From CAYICL01 sp964361885 (GTDB lineage Bacteria; Patescibacteriota; Microgenomatia; UBA1400; CG1-02-47-37), in the NCBI GenBank assembly GCA_964361885.1, contig CAYICL010000005.1:1-29681 (forward strand): a stretch of 29,681 nt of DNA, written 5' to 3'. The notes under the pieces were generated by a model, which saw nothing but the letters and a program-made list of their open reading frames with translations, was not told the origin of the DNA and did not search any database. A program made the position numbers and the translations under genes. Shown piece after piece: positions 5,659 to 13,021 of this stretch; the first letter of the stretch is position 1; each line of letters opens with the position of its first letter.

Positions 5659-7083
5659 ATGCCAGTACAAGAAGCAGAGGCAATTGATTATTCTAGGTTT
5701 TCCGCAAAAGAGTTATTACTAATGGAAGTTAGAACTGAACTTCAGGAAGAAGTTAGCATTGATAGTATCGTTCAGGAAAGCGCTTTAATTGATTTGGATC
5801 ATGCTCAAAATCTGGCTGAGTCGATGATGGGAGACAGGAAACAGATTTCTCCGACTACGGTTAGGTCCAGATTAGAGGGTGGCCGAGTGGTTTATGACAT
5901 TATTGATGGTTTTCATCGATGTGAGGGTAAAAGAATCATTGAGCAACTAACCGGTGAACCACAAACAATGAAAACAATTGTCCTTTATGGCTGCAGTGAT
6001 GAAGAATTGTATGATTTACGGGTGCTGGCGGCCAGTTCAGTTAAGAGTATTAAGTTCGCCAGAATGGCCGATTGGATGAAACGGTCTTTTCATAGTACGA
6101 AATGGGAAAATCAGCGGATACATGAGCTGGTTGAAAAAGAAGAAATCACTCTATCTCAGGTTTTTAATCTAGCTGTATTCGACAGCAGCGGTAGGAATTT
6201 AAGACTGGCATCAAATGAAGTGGCAGAGCTGAAAGAATGGGCAGAGAAAAAATCCAAACTGTGGCGCAGATCGCTGTCAACTTTAATGCTGGAGATGAGA
6301 ACGGTGGAATTGGCGGCGCCGGATTTAGTTCAGCGAGTGCGCACCGGTGGGCACGGGAAGGGCCACAAAGGAGTTTTAACCAGAGCCAGGTTGGAAGCGA
6401 TCGTGACTCACCTGCCAGGAGACTGGGAAGCACAACGGCTGCTGGCTGGTTTGGCAATCGACAGAAATATTGTGGCTCAAGACCTTGATTTTTTGGCCTG
6501 GTGTTATAACCAAGCCGAAGAAGCTGCCGATGAGAACACAATGACTAAAATCCTGACGGAACCGGAATTATTACTCAATCCTCCAAAGCCGGTAATTACA
6601 GAAGATGAACCAGTAGCAGCAAAGGTTGAGTCAGAAACTGTCTTTCCTGTCCGCAGCAAAAGAATAAAATACTCTCCTCGCATATTAACAAACGAAAGCA
6701 TGGTGATAAAAAAACATCACGTGGCAGAAATAGTCAGAGCCTTAATGAAAACTATATTAGCAGATAAGGGCGATGATTTGCAGATTTTACATCTACCCGG
6801 CGGCGAGATGCTGAATCTGAACATTAAATCCGGAGTAATGAAGCTTGGAGAGAACTACGTAAAACTGACTGACAGGGAAAGCGAGTTAATGACCATATTT
6901 TCATTGCTTGAAGGTTTGACTATTTCCGATGAATTGCTCTCGGTGATAAGTCCGAATCAAAGCAAAGTCAGCAATCAAGAAGCGGTAATATCGCTGAAAG
7001 AAAAAATGGCTGTGTTGTCTGAAGAAGCGGCTAGAGAATTATGGTTGGGCAGAAGAGACAATTATAGCTGGCTGGCTGAATAG
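5659..7083 (+). CDS. ParB/sulfiredoxin-like protein with winged-helix-like C-terminus
   Basis: This 474-aa protein begins with a ParB-N-like region (about residues 31-110). The pattern IVQESALIDLDHAQNLAESM is followed by VVYDIIDGFHRCEGKRIIE, where DGFHR (83-87) matches the ParB/Srx D-G-x-H-R nucleotide-binding box. The middle is helical (KWAEKKSKLWRRSLSTLMLE region) and may be DNA binding. Near the C-terminus, VKLTDRESELMTIFSLL resembles the entry to an OmpR-type winged helix. No ParA partner or parS site is seen nearby, so chromosome partition is not implied. A regulator or mobile-element protein is equally possible. Its last 22 nt overlap the convergent gene at 7062. Confidence 0.65.
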   Translation: MPVQEAEAIDYSRFSAKELLLMEVRTELQEEVSIDSIVQESALIDLDHAQNLAESMMGDRKQISPTTVRSRLEGGRVVYDIIDGFHRCEGKRIIEQLTGEPQTMKTIVLYGCSDEELYDLRVLAASSVKSIKFARMADWMKRSFHSTKWENQRIHELVEKEEITLSQVFNLAVFDSSGRNLRLASNEVAELKEWAEKKSKLWRRSLSTLMLEMRTVELAAPDLVQRVRTGGHGKGHKGVLTRARLEAIVTHLPGDWEAQRLLAGLAIDRNIVAQDLDFLAWCYNQAEEAADENTMTKILTEPELLLNPPKPVITEDEPVAAKVESETVFPVRSKRIKYSPRILTNESMVIKKHHVAEIVRALMKTILADKGDDLQILHLPGGEMLNLNIKSGVMKLGENYVKLTDRESELMTIFSLLEGLTISDELLSVISPNQSKVSNQEAVISLKEKMAVLSEEAARELWLGRRDNYSWLAE

Positions 7084-7577
7084 AAACGATCAAACTCATT
7101 TCGGGTCATTACCTGGTCAAGACTGTTATTCCGGCCTTTGTTTTCAATGGCCGCTTGCGCCTGAACCAAGGCATTAAGAAACAGCAAAACATCGGTTTTT
7201 CTAAGGCAAAAATTAAGATTGTTCGTGTGTTTGACGGGTGTGTCCACATTAATGACCACTCCTATGGCCAGTTTATTTTCCGGCCCGGTGAACGGTAAGG
7301 TGACAAAACTAGCCAAAGGAGTTTGAAGTCCTAATCGTTGAGGAGAAAGATTCAGGTACCCGTTTCTGTCATCAGCTTCCAAGTCGATAATGGCCCGAGC
7401 CAGTAAAATATTGTTTCTCAAACCTGTTTCCGGATTAAGCTGCTGCTGCCATAAGAAAACAGCTTCAGGAATTTCTCTCCTGACTGCCCGATTGGAGCTT
7501 CTGGCAATAATAGCCAGACTGTTAATAAAGTTACCAACAGCTTCAGATACTGGTAAAGCTAATTCCAGATTTGCCAT
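7062..7577 (-). CDS. Hypothetical protein, 171 aa
   Basis: A soluble protein reading MANLELALPVSEAVGNFINS from an ATG at 7577. A longer version would need a TTG at 7598 that lies inside the promoter, so the ATG is preferred. The N-terminal half is helical; the middle has NGYLNLSPQRLGLQTPLASF and a strand pair around GPENKLAIGVVINVDTP; the end is helical and polar. I recognise no family. It converges with the ParB-like gene and overlaps it by 22 nt. Promoter TTGCTT-N16-TAAAAT ends 10 nt before the ATG, a nearly leaderless arrangement. Confidence 0.6.
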   Translation of the reverse strand: MANLELALPVSEAVGNFINSLAIIARSSNRAVRREIPEAVFLWQQQLNPETGLRNNILLARAIIDLEADDRNGYLNLSPQRLGLQTPLASFVTLPFTGPENKLAIGVVINVDTPVKHTNNLNFCLRKTDVLLFLNALVQAQAAIENKGRNNSLDQVMTRNEFDRFYSASQL

Positions 7578-7587
7578 ATCAGAGCAT

Positions 7588-7615
7588 ATTTTACTCAAAA
7601 AAAATATAAAAGCAA
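7588..7615 (-). promoter_or_regulatory. Promoter of gene at 7577
   Basis: On the minus strand TTGCTT (7615 to 7610), a 16-nt spacer and TAAAAT (7593 to 7588). The predicted leader is about 3-4 nt. Confidence 0.5.
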
Positions 7616-7637
7616 TGAAATTAAAAGTAAGGAGAAA

Positions 7638-7646
7638 TGATAGAAT
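7638..7646 (+). promoter_or_regulatory. Extended -10 for tRNA-Thr
   Basis: TGATAGAAT ends 8 nt before the first base of the tRNA, so the primary transcript would have almost no 5' trailer to remove. Confidence 0.5.
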
Positions 7647-7654
7647 AGATTAAA

Positions 7655-7727
7655 GCCGTCTTAGCTCAACTGGCAGAGCGGCGGTATCGTAAACCGCAGG
7701 TACTCGGTTCGAGACCGAGAGACGGCT
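7655..7727 (+). tRNA. tRNA-Thr, anticodon CGU
   Basis: A full cloverleaf can be drawn by hand. Acceptor GCCGTCT pairs with AGACGGC (7720-7726). D-stem GCTC/GAGC encloses AACTGGCA. Anticodon stem GCGGT/ACCGC encloses ATCGTAA, with anticodon CGT at 7688-7690. The variable loop is 5 nt and T-stem CTCGG/CCGAG encloses TTCGAGA. All stems pair perfectly. The discriminator base is T7727 and it is followed by CAA, so the CCA end is not encoded and must be added. CGU reads the threonine codon ACG. Confidence 0.95.
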
Positions 7728-7732
7728 CAAGT

Positions 7733-8119
7733 ATGAAAAGGAAAAAATTCGAGCGCCTCATTGTTGAAGCAGTGGCGGCCCTGCCTTTACGAGTGCGAGA
7801 AGCGATGAAAAATGTGGCAATCGTGGTTGAACAAGAACCTCGCCGGAAAAAATCAAGCGAGATCGGCATCAAAAGGCATGAGGTGTTACTGGGTCTTTAT
7901 GAAGGCATTCCGTTAATCCGGCGGAATTCTGGATATTTTGGGGTGCTGCCGGACAAGATCACAATTTTTCGAAAACCAATCGAGGCGCTCTGTCAAGAGA
8001 GTGAGGAAAACGTAGCAGCGTTTGTGTGTGAAGTAGTGTGGCACGAGATCGGCCACCACTTTGGTTTGAGCGATCCGGAGCTTCGCCTCCTAGAGAAAAA
8101 TCGGCGTTTGCACAGTTAG
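7733..8119 (+). CDS. Minimal zinc metallopeptidase (zincin_1/DUF1025 family)
   Basis: This 128-aa protein matches the compact metallopeptidase family of COG3824 type. It has an N-terminal FERLIVEAVAALP block, a middle LLGLYEGIPLIRR block and the zinc motif HEIGHHFGLSD at residues 104-114 (H104, E105, H108 and D114 of HExxHxxGxxD). The length is normal for the family, and the N-terminal block starting right after the Met supports this start. The ATG lies only 5 nt downstream of the tRNA-Thr 3' end, so any Shine-Dalgarno sequence would sit inside the tRNA. Co-transcription followed by tRNA 3' processing would leave a leaderless mRNA. The substrate is unknown. Confidence 0.85.
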   Translation: MKRKKFERLIVEAVAALPLRVREAMKNVAIVVEQEPRRKKSSEIGIKRHEVLLGLYEGIPLIRRNSGYFGVLPDKITIFRKPIEALCQESEENVAAFVCEVVWHEIGHHFGLSDPELRLLEKNRRLHS

Positions 8120-8164
8120 CTTGCTTATAGTAAAGTTAATAAGTCTAACAGGTTATTTTGTACT

Positions 8165-10888
8165 ATGAATATTACTAAGTTCTTTTCCTGGACGTTCTTA
8201 GGGATATTTTTTGTTTTGCTCGTTTCTTTCTCAACCATTCTCTCTCTGGTTATCGACTGGTGGTGGTTTTCAGAAGTCGGCTTTATTGAAATCTTTACCA
8301 AGTCCATTGTTACCCGGCTAGTCGTCGGCGGCGTCACCGGACTATTGGCCGCGGCGTTTTTTCTCACCAACTTTCTTGTGGCTATGCGGTCCAAAACAGC
8401 GTGGATAGCGACTCTTCCGGCAGCCTTAGTGGGTCAGGATTTAGCTTTGGACAGCCGGATCATAAAAAAACTGGGTGTGGTTTTTGGCTGTGTTGTTGCT
8501 TTCTTGATCGCTTTAGCCGCTTCAGCCAGATGGCAGGACATACTGAAATTCTTGGCAGCCACACCTTTTGGCCAAACCGACCCGTTGTTTGGCCGCGATG
8601 CGGCCTTTTATGTGTTTTCTCTGCCGGTATACTCTTTAGCGTTAGGCTTAGTAAAAACCATTATTGTCATCTCTTTGGTGGGCTGCGGCCTGATTTATAT
8701 GCTGCGGGGCAGCCTGAATCTGGCAGATCTCTTGAGGAAAAAGAGCCCAGACCAGAAGGCAAGAATGCATCTTGGGGTTTTGTTATCCATATTTTTGGCA
8801 ACAGTCAGCGTAGGCACTCATCTGGCGCTCTACAATCTTCTAACCAGTCAGAGCGGGGCAGTATTCGGGGCCGCATTTACCGATGTCAATATCATGGTGC
8901 CGCTGCTTCGGGCCTCTGTTTTCATCTACGGTCTAGCGGCAGTACTGGCATTATATTACGGGATAAGCGGTAAGGTTTTCCCGCTTCTGGGAGCAATTTT
9001 TCTGACTATTTTGGTAGGGCTGGCATCGGCAGTTGTGCCTTCTTTGTTTCAAAAACTGGTGGTGGCGCCTAATGAACTGGTCAAAGAAACGCCGTTTATC
9101 AAATATAATATCGAGGCCACGCGCAAAGCTTATGGCTTGGATACGATTGAGGAGCGGGACATATCAGCCGATAAACCCATAACTGCCCCAGACATTACTA
9201 AGAACAATCTCACCATCAAAAACGTCCGGCTCTGGGACAGAGAACAACTCTTATCCACCTTCTCACAAATACAGGAGATACGCACGTACTATGAGTTTGC
9301 CTCGGTTGATAATGACCGCTATACGATCGACGGTGAATTGCGGCAAATTATGCTTTCGCCGCGGGAACTGGCTTCAGACAGCCTACCGAACAAAGCCTGG
9401 ATCAATGAACGGCTGACCTTTACCCACGGGTACGGTGTTACCGGCGGTCCGGTCAATCAGGTGACTCCCGAGGGATTGCCGGTGCTATTTGTCAAAGATC
9501 TGCCGCCAAAAGCAGAAGTCAAGGAACTGGCCATAATCAGGCCGGAAATCTATTACGGCGAAATCCTGAATGATTATGTGATTGTCAATACCAAGTCCAA
9601 AGAGTTCGACTATCCTAAAGGAGAGGAAAACGTATATACCGCGTATGAAGGGAGGGGTGGGGTGCAAATTACTTCGCCTTTTAGGCGCTTGCTCTTTGCC
9701 TTGCATTTCGGGTCGCTGAAAATGCTTTTGTCCAACGACATTACTTCAGACAGCCGGATGATGTACAACCGGAATATCAAGGAACGGGTGGCAAAAATCG
9801 CGCCGTTTCTGACGTACGACGGCGACCCATATCTGGTTGTCAGCGAAGGCAACCTTTATTGGATTTTGGATGCCTATACTGCCACTGACCGCTACCCGTA
9901 CTCCCAACCGTTGCCCTTAAACGGGATGGCCAAGCTCAATTACATTAGAAATTCTGTCAAAGCAGTAGTTGATGCCTACGAAGGGAAAGTGACGTTGTAT
10001 GTGGCCGACGCTAATGATCCAATTATCAAAACATATACCAAAGTCTTTCCCAAGTCTTTTCGGCCGCTGTCTGACATGCCCAAAAGCTTGATTCCCCATC
10101 TCCGCTATCCGGAGGATATTTTTAGCCTGCAGACTGCCATTTACACTACCTATCACATGGATAATCCGCAAATTTTCTACAACAAAGAAGACCAATGGGA
10201 AATACCGGCCATCGCAGTCGAAGGAGAACAATCCGGCAGCAAAGTTCCCCCAATGACGCCCCGGCACATGATTATGAAGCTCCCGGGCGAAAAAACCGAG
10301 GAATATATTCTGATGCTGCCGTTTACTCCCCGGGCCAAGGATAATCTCTCCGCCTGGATGGTCGCCAGAAACGACGGCGACCAGTACGGGAAACTGATTG
10401 CCTACCGCTTCCCCAAGGATAAGCTGATCTTCGGTCCCAAACAGGTTATTGCCCGCATAAATCAGGATGCGGAGGTCAGCCGGCAGATTACGCTATGGGA
10501 CCAGCGCGGTTCTCAAGTGATTCAGGGACCGCTGCTGGTTATTCCGATTGAGGAGTCGCTCATTTATGTCCGGCCGCTCTATCTTAAAGCCGATGCCGGG
10601 AAAATTCCCGAACTCAAACGGGTAATCGTCGCCTATGAAAATAAGATTGCCATGGAGGAAACATTAGAGGCGGGACTGGCCAAAATTTTCGGCATCGCAA
10701 CAGAAAAGACGCAACGTATAACAGAAATACCAACCGCTGCCATGCCTGTTGATGCAAGTAAAGAAAATCTGCTGCAGCAAGCGGTTAACGCGTATGATGC
10801 GGCACTGCGCAGCCAAAGGGACGGCGACTGGGCCAGATACGGAGAGGAGATACGAAGGTTGGGAGAAATTCTTGGGAAACTACGCTAG
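8165..10888 (+). CDS. UPF0182 family large membrane protein
   Basis: This 907-aa protein has about seven transmembrane segments in its first 310 residues (for example LGIFFVLLVSFSTILSLVI, then WWWFSEVGF after the first segment). A large, presumably extracytoplasmic region of about 590 residues follows. The WWWFSEVGF and later NDYVIVNTKSKEFDYPKGEE, SRMMYNRNIKERV and PYLVVSEGNLYWI patterns are typical of COG1615/UPF0182, a family without firm function, and the length is normal. No Shine-Dalgarno sequence precedes the ATG; a weak TATTTT lies 5 nt before it. It is followed at once by a nitroreductase remnant and a membrane-anchored Ig-like protein. Confidence 0.92.
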   Translation: MNITKFFSWTFLGIFFVLLVSFSTILSLVIDWWWFSEVGFIEIFTKSIVTRLVVGGVTGLLAAAFFLTNFLVAMRSKTAWIATLPAALVGQDLALDSRIIKKLGVVFGCVVAFLIALAASARWQDILKFLAATPFGQTDPLFGRDAAFYVFSLPVYSLALGLVKTIIVISLVGCGLIYMLRGSLNLADLLRKKSPDQKARMHLGVLLSIFLATVSVGTHLALYNLLTSQSGAVFGAAFTDVNIMVPLLRASVFIYGLAAVLALYYGISGKVFPLLGAIFLTILVGLASAVVPSLFQKLVVAPNELVKETPFIKYNIEATRKAYGLDTIEERDISADKPITAPDITKNNLTIKNVRLWDREQLLSTFSQIQEIRTYYEFASVDNDRYTIDGELRQIMLSPRELASDSLPNKAWINERLTFTHGYGVTGGPVNQVTPEGLPVLFVKDLPPKAEVKELAIIRPEIYYGEILNDYVIVNTKSKEFDYPKGEENVYTAYEGRGGVQITSPFRRLLFALHFGSLKMLLSNDITSDSRMMYNRNIKERVAKIAPFLTYDGDPYLVVSEGNLYWILDAYTATDRYPYSQPLPLNGMAKLNYIRNSVKAVVDAYEGKVTLYVADANDPIIKTYTKVFPKSFRPLSDMPKSLIPHLRYPEDIFSLQTAIYTTYHMDNPQIFYNKEDQWEIPAIAVEGEQSGSKVPPMTPRHMIMKLPGEKTEEYILMLPFTPRAKDNLSAWMVARNDGDQYGKLIAYRFPKDKLIFGPKQVIARINQDAEVSRQITLWDQRGSQVIQGPLLVIPIEESLIYVRPLYLKADAGKIPELKRVIVAYENKIAMEETLEAGLAKIFGIATEKTQRITEIPTAAMPVDASKENLLQQAVNAYDAALRSQRDGDWARYGEEIRRLGEILGKLR

Positions 10889-11187
10889 ATGTTGCTACTA
10901 AGCATAATCAAGAAGTTGCCGCAAATCAGGAATGGATTGAGGACTCGGCCGCAATTTTGCTAATTTCTGCCGATTTTGAGAAAACTACCCAAAAGTATGG
11001 AGAGCGAGGCAAGCAATATGTTTGGATGGAAGCAGGGCACTCGGCCCAAAACGTTTATCTTCAGGCTATTTCTTTAGAGCTGGGAACTGTTTCTGTTGGT
11101 GCTTTTGATGAAAGGAGAGTCCAAAAGATTTTAAATCTGCCTGAAAATATCCTGCCCTTAGTTATCATGCCCATTGGGAAGAAATAA
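10888..11187 (+). pseudogene. 5'-truncated SagB-type nitroreductase remnant
   Basis: The frame from about 10888 encodes roughly the last 98 residues of a SagB/ThcOx-type nitroreductase: NQEWIEDSAAILLISADFEK, then YGERGKQYVWMEAGHSAQN, VYLQAISLELGTVSVGAFDE and PENILPLVIMPIGKK. This is the FMN-binding C-terminal half of a protein normally near 200 aa or more. The N-terminal half is absent: upstream, this frame runs into the 3' end of the UPF0182 gene. There is no upstream ATG; the first possible starts are a TTG at 10957 and an internal ATG near 11023. A fragment cannot bind FMN alone. It is probably a deletion relic, with the deletion endpoint at the UPF0182 stop codon. Confidence 0.75.
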
Positions 11188-11202
11188 TTTATATAGTATA
11201 AA
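11174..11202 (+). promoter_or_regulatory. Promoter of Ig-like protein gene
   Basis: TTGGGA (11174-11179), a 17-nt spacer and TATAAA (11197-11202). It ends 9 nt before the ATG at 11212, giving a leader of about 3 nt. The -35 lies inside the nitroreductase remnant. Confidence 0.55.
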
Positions 11203-11211
11203 ATAGGCAAT

Positions 11212-11931
11212 ATGGTTGAAAATAAAACCAGGCTGCAAAGAAAAAGGGAAAAGGAAAGTTTAAAACAGGCGGTTAAGTATTTGTTTCTTATCCTGGTGTT
11301 GCTGTTTTTAATTGTGAAGTTTGGCTTGCCGGGACTGGTTAAGATGTCAGGTTTTATCGGCAATATCAGCCAGAGCAAAGCGCCGATTGAAAAACAAGAT
11401 GTCGTACCGCCCTTCGCGCCGAGATTCAATTTGATTCCGGAAGCGACTAACAGCTCTGAGATAAATATTAACGGGTCGGGAGAAGCCGGCAGTACGGTGC
11501 AGCTTTACATTAACGGCATCAGCGCCGAAGAAACCGTGGTGAATAAAGACGGCGAGTTTAGGTTTGAAAACGTGCATTTGCGGGACGGCGAGTCGGAAAT
11601 TTACGCGGTCAGTAAAGACGATCAAGGGAATATCAGCCACGAATCAGCCACGCAGAAAATAGTCCTGGATCAAACAGCGCCGGAATTAACAGTTGAACAA
11701 CCTGATAACGGGAAAAGATTTTTTGACAAAGACAGTCCGATTATTGTATCGGGAAAGTCAGAAGCAGAGGCAAACTTAACCATTAACAACAGATTTGTGC
11801 TGATTAAAAGCGATGATAGCTTTTCAACCCAGTTAAGCCTGACAGAAGGTGATAACAGAATTGAGATAACGGTGAGAGACAGGGCCGGCAACGAGACTAA
11901 GAAAACCATCACGGTTAACTACACGCCTTAA
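11212..11931 (+). CDS. Membrane-anchored protein with two Ig-like domains
   Basis: A 239-aa protein with a basic cytoplasmic tip (KTRLQRKREKESLKQ), one hydrophobic segment at about residues 22-42 and an exported remainder. Two beta-sandwich repeats follow (about 73-147 and 153-237). Each has the pattern of bacterial Ig-like or glucodextranase-B-like domains: INGSGEAGSTVQLYINGI with DGEFRFENVHLRDGESEI, then VSGKSEAEANLTINN with DSFSTQLSLTEGDNRIEI and RDRAGNETKK. Such domains carry adhesion or cell-envelope roles, and no enzyme domain is attached. It is convergent with the gene at 11934, with 2 nt between stops. Confidence 0.8.
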   Translation: MVENKTRLQRKREKESLKQAVKYLFLILVLLFLIVKFGLPGLVKMSGFIGNISQSKAPIEKQDVVPPFAPRFNLIPEATNSSEININGSGEAGSTVQLYINGISAEETVVNKDGEFRFENVHLRDGESEIYAVSKDDQGNISHESATQKIVLDQTAPELTVEQPDNGKRFFDKDSPIIVSGKSEAEANLTINNRFVLIKSDDSFSTQLSLTEGDNRIEITVRDRAGNETKKTITVNYTP

Positions 11932-11933
11932 AA

Positions 11934-12434
11934 CTAATCTCTCGCGTCAATAAAAAAAGAAAATCTATTACTGAATATTTGTACAGGTTCGACATTGGGA
12001 TTCCCGCTTAACAACCTTGACAATTCCAAACCGCCGGAAGGTACATGATAATTTTCTAATGCGTGAATTCTTTTGCCTCCTCTAGTCAAAACCAGCACTT
12101 TCAATCGACTGGGTTTAGTTAGATTAAAAATTGCGGCAATTGGCAGATTATCCGGAGTGAGGCTGTCTACCCCGGTACAAAAAGCAATCATTGACTTGCC
12201 GTCTCTTTTAACCACTATAGTGCGATGATACTCATATGTATCGCTTACAACTACATCCGGGGCTAGCGCCTGAAGGTCGTTTGCGCCCAAATCAAGCTCA
12301 TGAAATGTCAGGTTGCAATCTTTTGCTGAAAAAATAACCGGAATGTCCAGAGGATGAACGATTTCATTCAAGGGTAATTCCACTTGTTTCCCGCGATCAA
12401 TTATTTCCGCCTGCTGATTCAAAGTATCTTTCAT
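11934..12434 (-). CDS. Hypothetical protein, tandem paralogue A
   Basis: A 166-aa soluble protein of unknown family. From about residue 30 it aligns with the product of the gene just upstream: IPVIFSAKDCNLTFHELDL, then LQALAPDVVV, the RTIVVKRDGKSMIAF strand pair and LPIAAIFNLTKPSRLKVLVL correspond to LPVEFIGFKNLSLVRVDLS, VETLIPDFVY, QAVCVLEDGQPIAAL and LPIISIANLSVEPKKVILV. The two are therefore diverged duplicates. Its start codon lies 1 nt after the upstream stop, so they form an operon. Function unknown. Confidence 0.7.
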   Translation of the reverse strand: MKDTLNQQAEIIDRGKQVELPLNEIVHPLDIPVIFSAKDCNLTFHELDLGANDLQALAPDVVVSDTYEYHRTIVVKRDGKSMIAFCTGVDSLTPDNLPIAAIFNLTKPSRLKVLVLTRGGKRIHALENYHVPSGGLELSRLLSGNPNVEPVQIFSNRFSFFIDARD

Positions 12435-12435
12435 A

Positions 12436-12984
12436 TTAAACAGCGTCGCCTTCGGGAAAACTGATCACAAATTTCTCGCCGCGCTTCTCGACCAACATTG
12501 TTTCCAAGCCGAGTTTTAGGTTTTTTTCGTGCCACGTCAGGGCATAACCGGGCCAATAACCATCGATGTTTCCTAATGGCCGTGTTTCAAAACTAACTAA
12601 AATGACTTTTTTCGGCTCAACGCTAAGATTAGCAATTGAGATTATTGGAAGTCTCTCGGCAATATAGCCTTTTTCACCTGTTTTAGAATATTTATAATAA
12701 TCATGGTCCCACATTTTACGAGAGGTTTCGCCCTGGACAAGAGCGGCTATTGGTTGGCCGTCTTCCAAGACACAAACAGCTTGGTAGGCTTGATAATCTC
12801 TCGGACGGTAAACAAAATCCGGAATCAATGTCTCGACATCACCGGCATCACTTAAGTCAACTCTGACAAGCGACAAATTCTTAAAACCGATAAATTCCAC
12901 AGGCAGGCCGTAAATCTGTCCTGCCTCAGAAGCAGCTAGACTCTCACCTGTTTGAATTAGCTCTGTACGCGCTTCGACTGCCAT
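12436..12984 (-). CDS. Hypothetical protein, tandem paralogue B
   Basis: A 182-aa soluble protein and first gene of a two-gene operon, with a related protein encoded immediately downstream. It carries the shared LPVEF, VDLS, LIPDFVYRP, EDGQPIAALVQG and LPIISIANL blocks plus an insert rich in aromatic and charged residues (SRKMWDHDYYKYSKTGEKGY). The strong promoter TTGACA-N16-TATAGT ends 9 nt before the ATG and lies within the 3' end of the polymerase gene transcribed in the same direction. These genes can therefore be expressed independently of the glycan operon. No family is recognised. Confidence 0.7.
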   Translation of the reverse strand: MAVEARTELIQTGESLAASEAGQIYGLPVEFIGFKNLSLVRVDLSDAGDVETLIPDFVYRPRDYQAYQAVCVLEDGQPIAALVQGETSRKMWDHDYYKYSKTGEKGYIAERLPIISIANLSVEPKKVILVSFETRPLGNIDGYWPGYALTWHEKNLKLGLETMLVEKRGEKFVISFPEGDAV

Positions 12985-12993
12985 TTGGGGCCA

Positions 12994-13021
12994 ACTATAC
13001 TCTAAGTTCTTCTCTTGTCAA
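12994..13021 (-). promoter_or_regulatory. Strong promoter for paralogue operon
   Basis: On the minus strand a consensus TTGACA (13021 to 13016), a 16-nt spacer and TATAGT (12999 to 12994). The predicted transcript begins about 3 nt before the ATG at 12984. Confidence 0.65.

Noticed and set aside
6164..6541. Minus-strand open frame of 125 codons within the ParB-like gene
   Set aside because: Low-complexity shadow of the plus-strand gene, with no promoter or recognisable motif.
8401..8973. 190-codon open frame in another frame of the UPF0182 gene
   Set aside because: The UPF0182 frame has clear family motifs and transmembrane pattern here; the alternative frame is Ser/Gly/Cys-rich noise.
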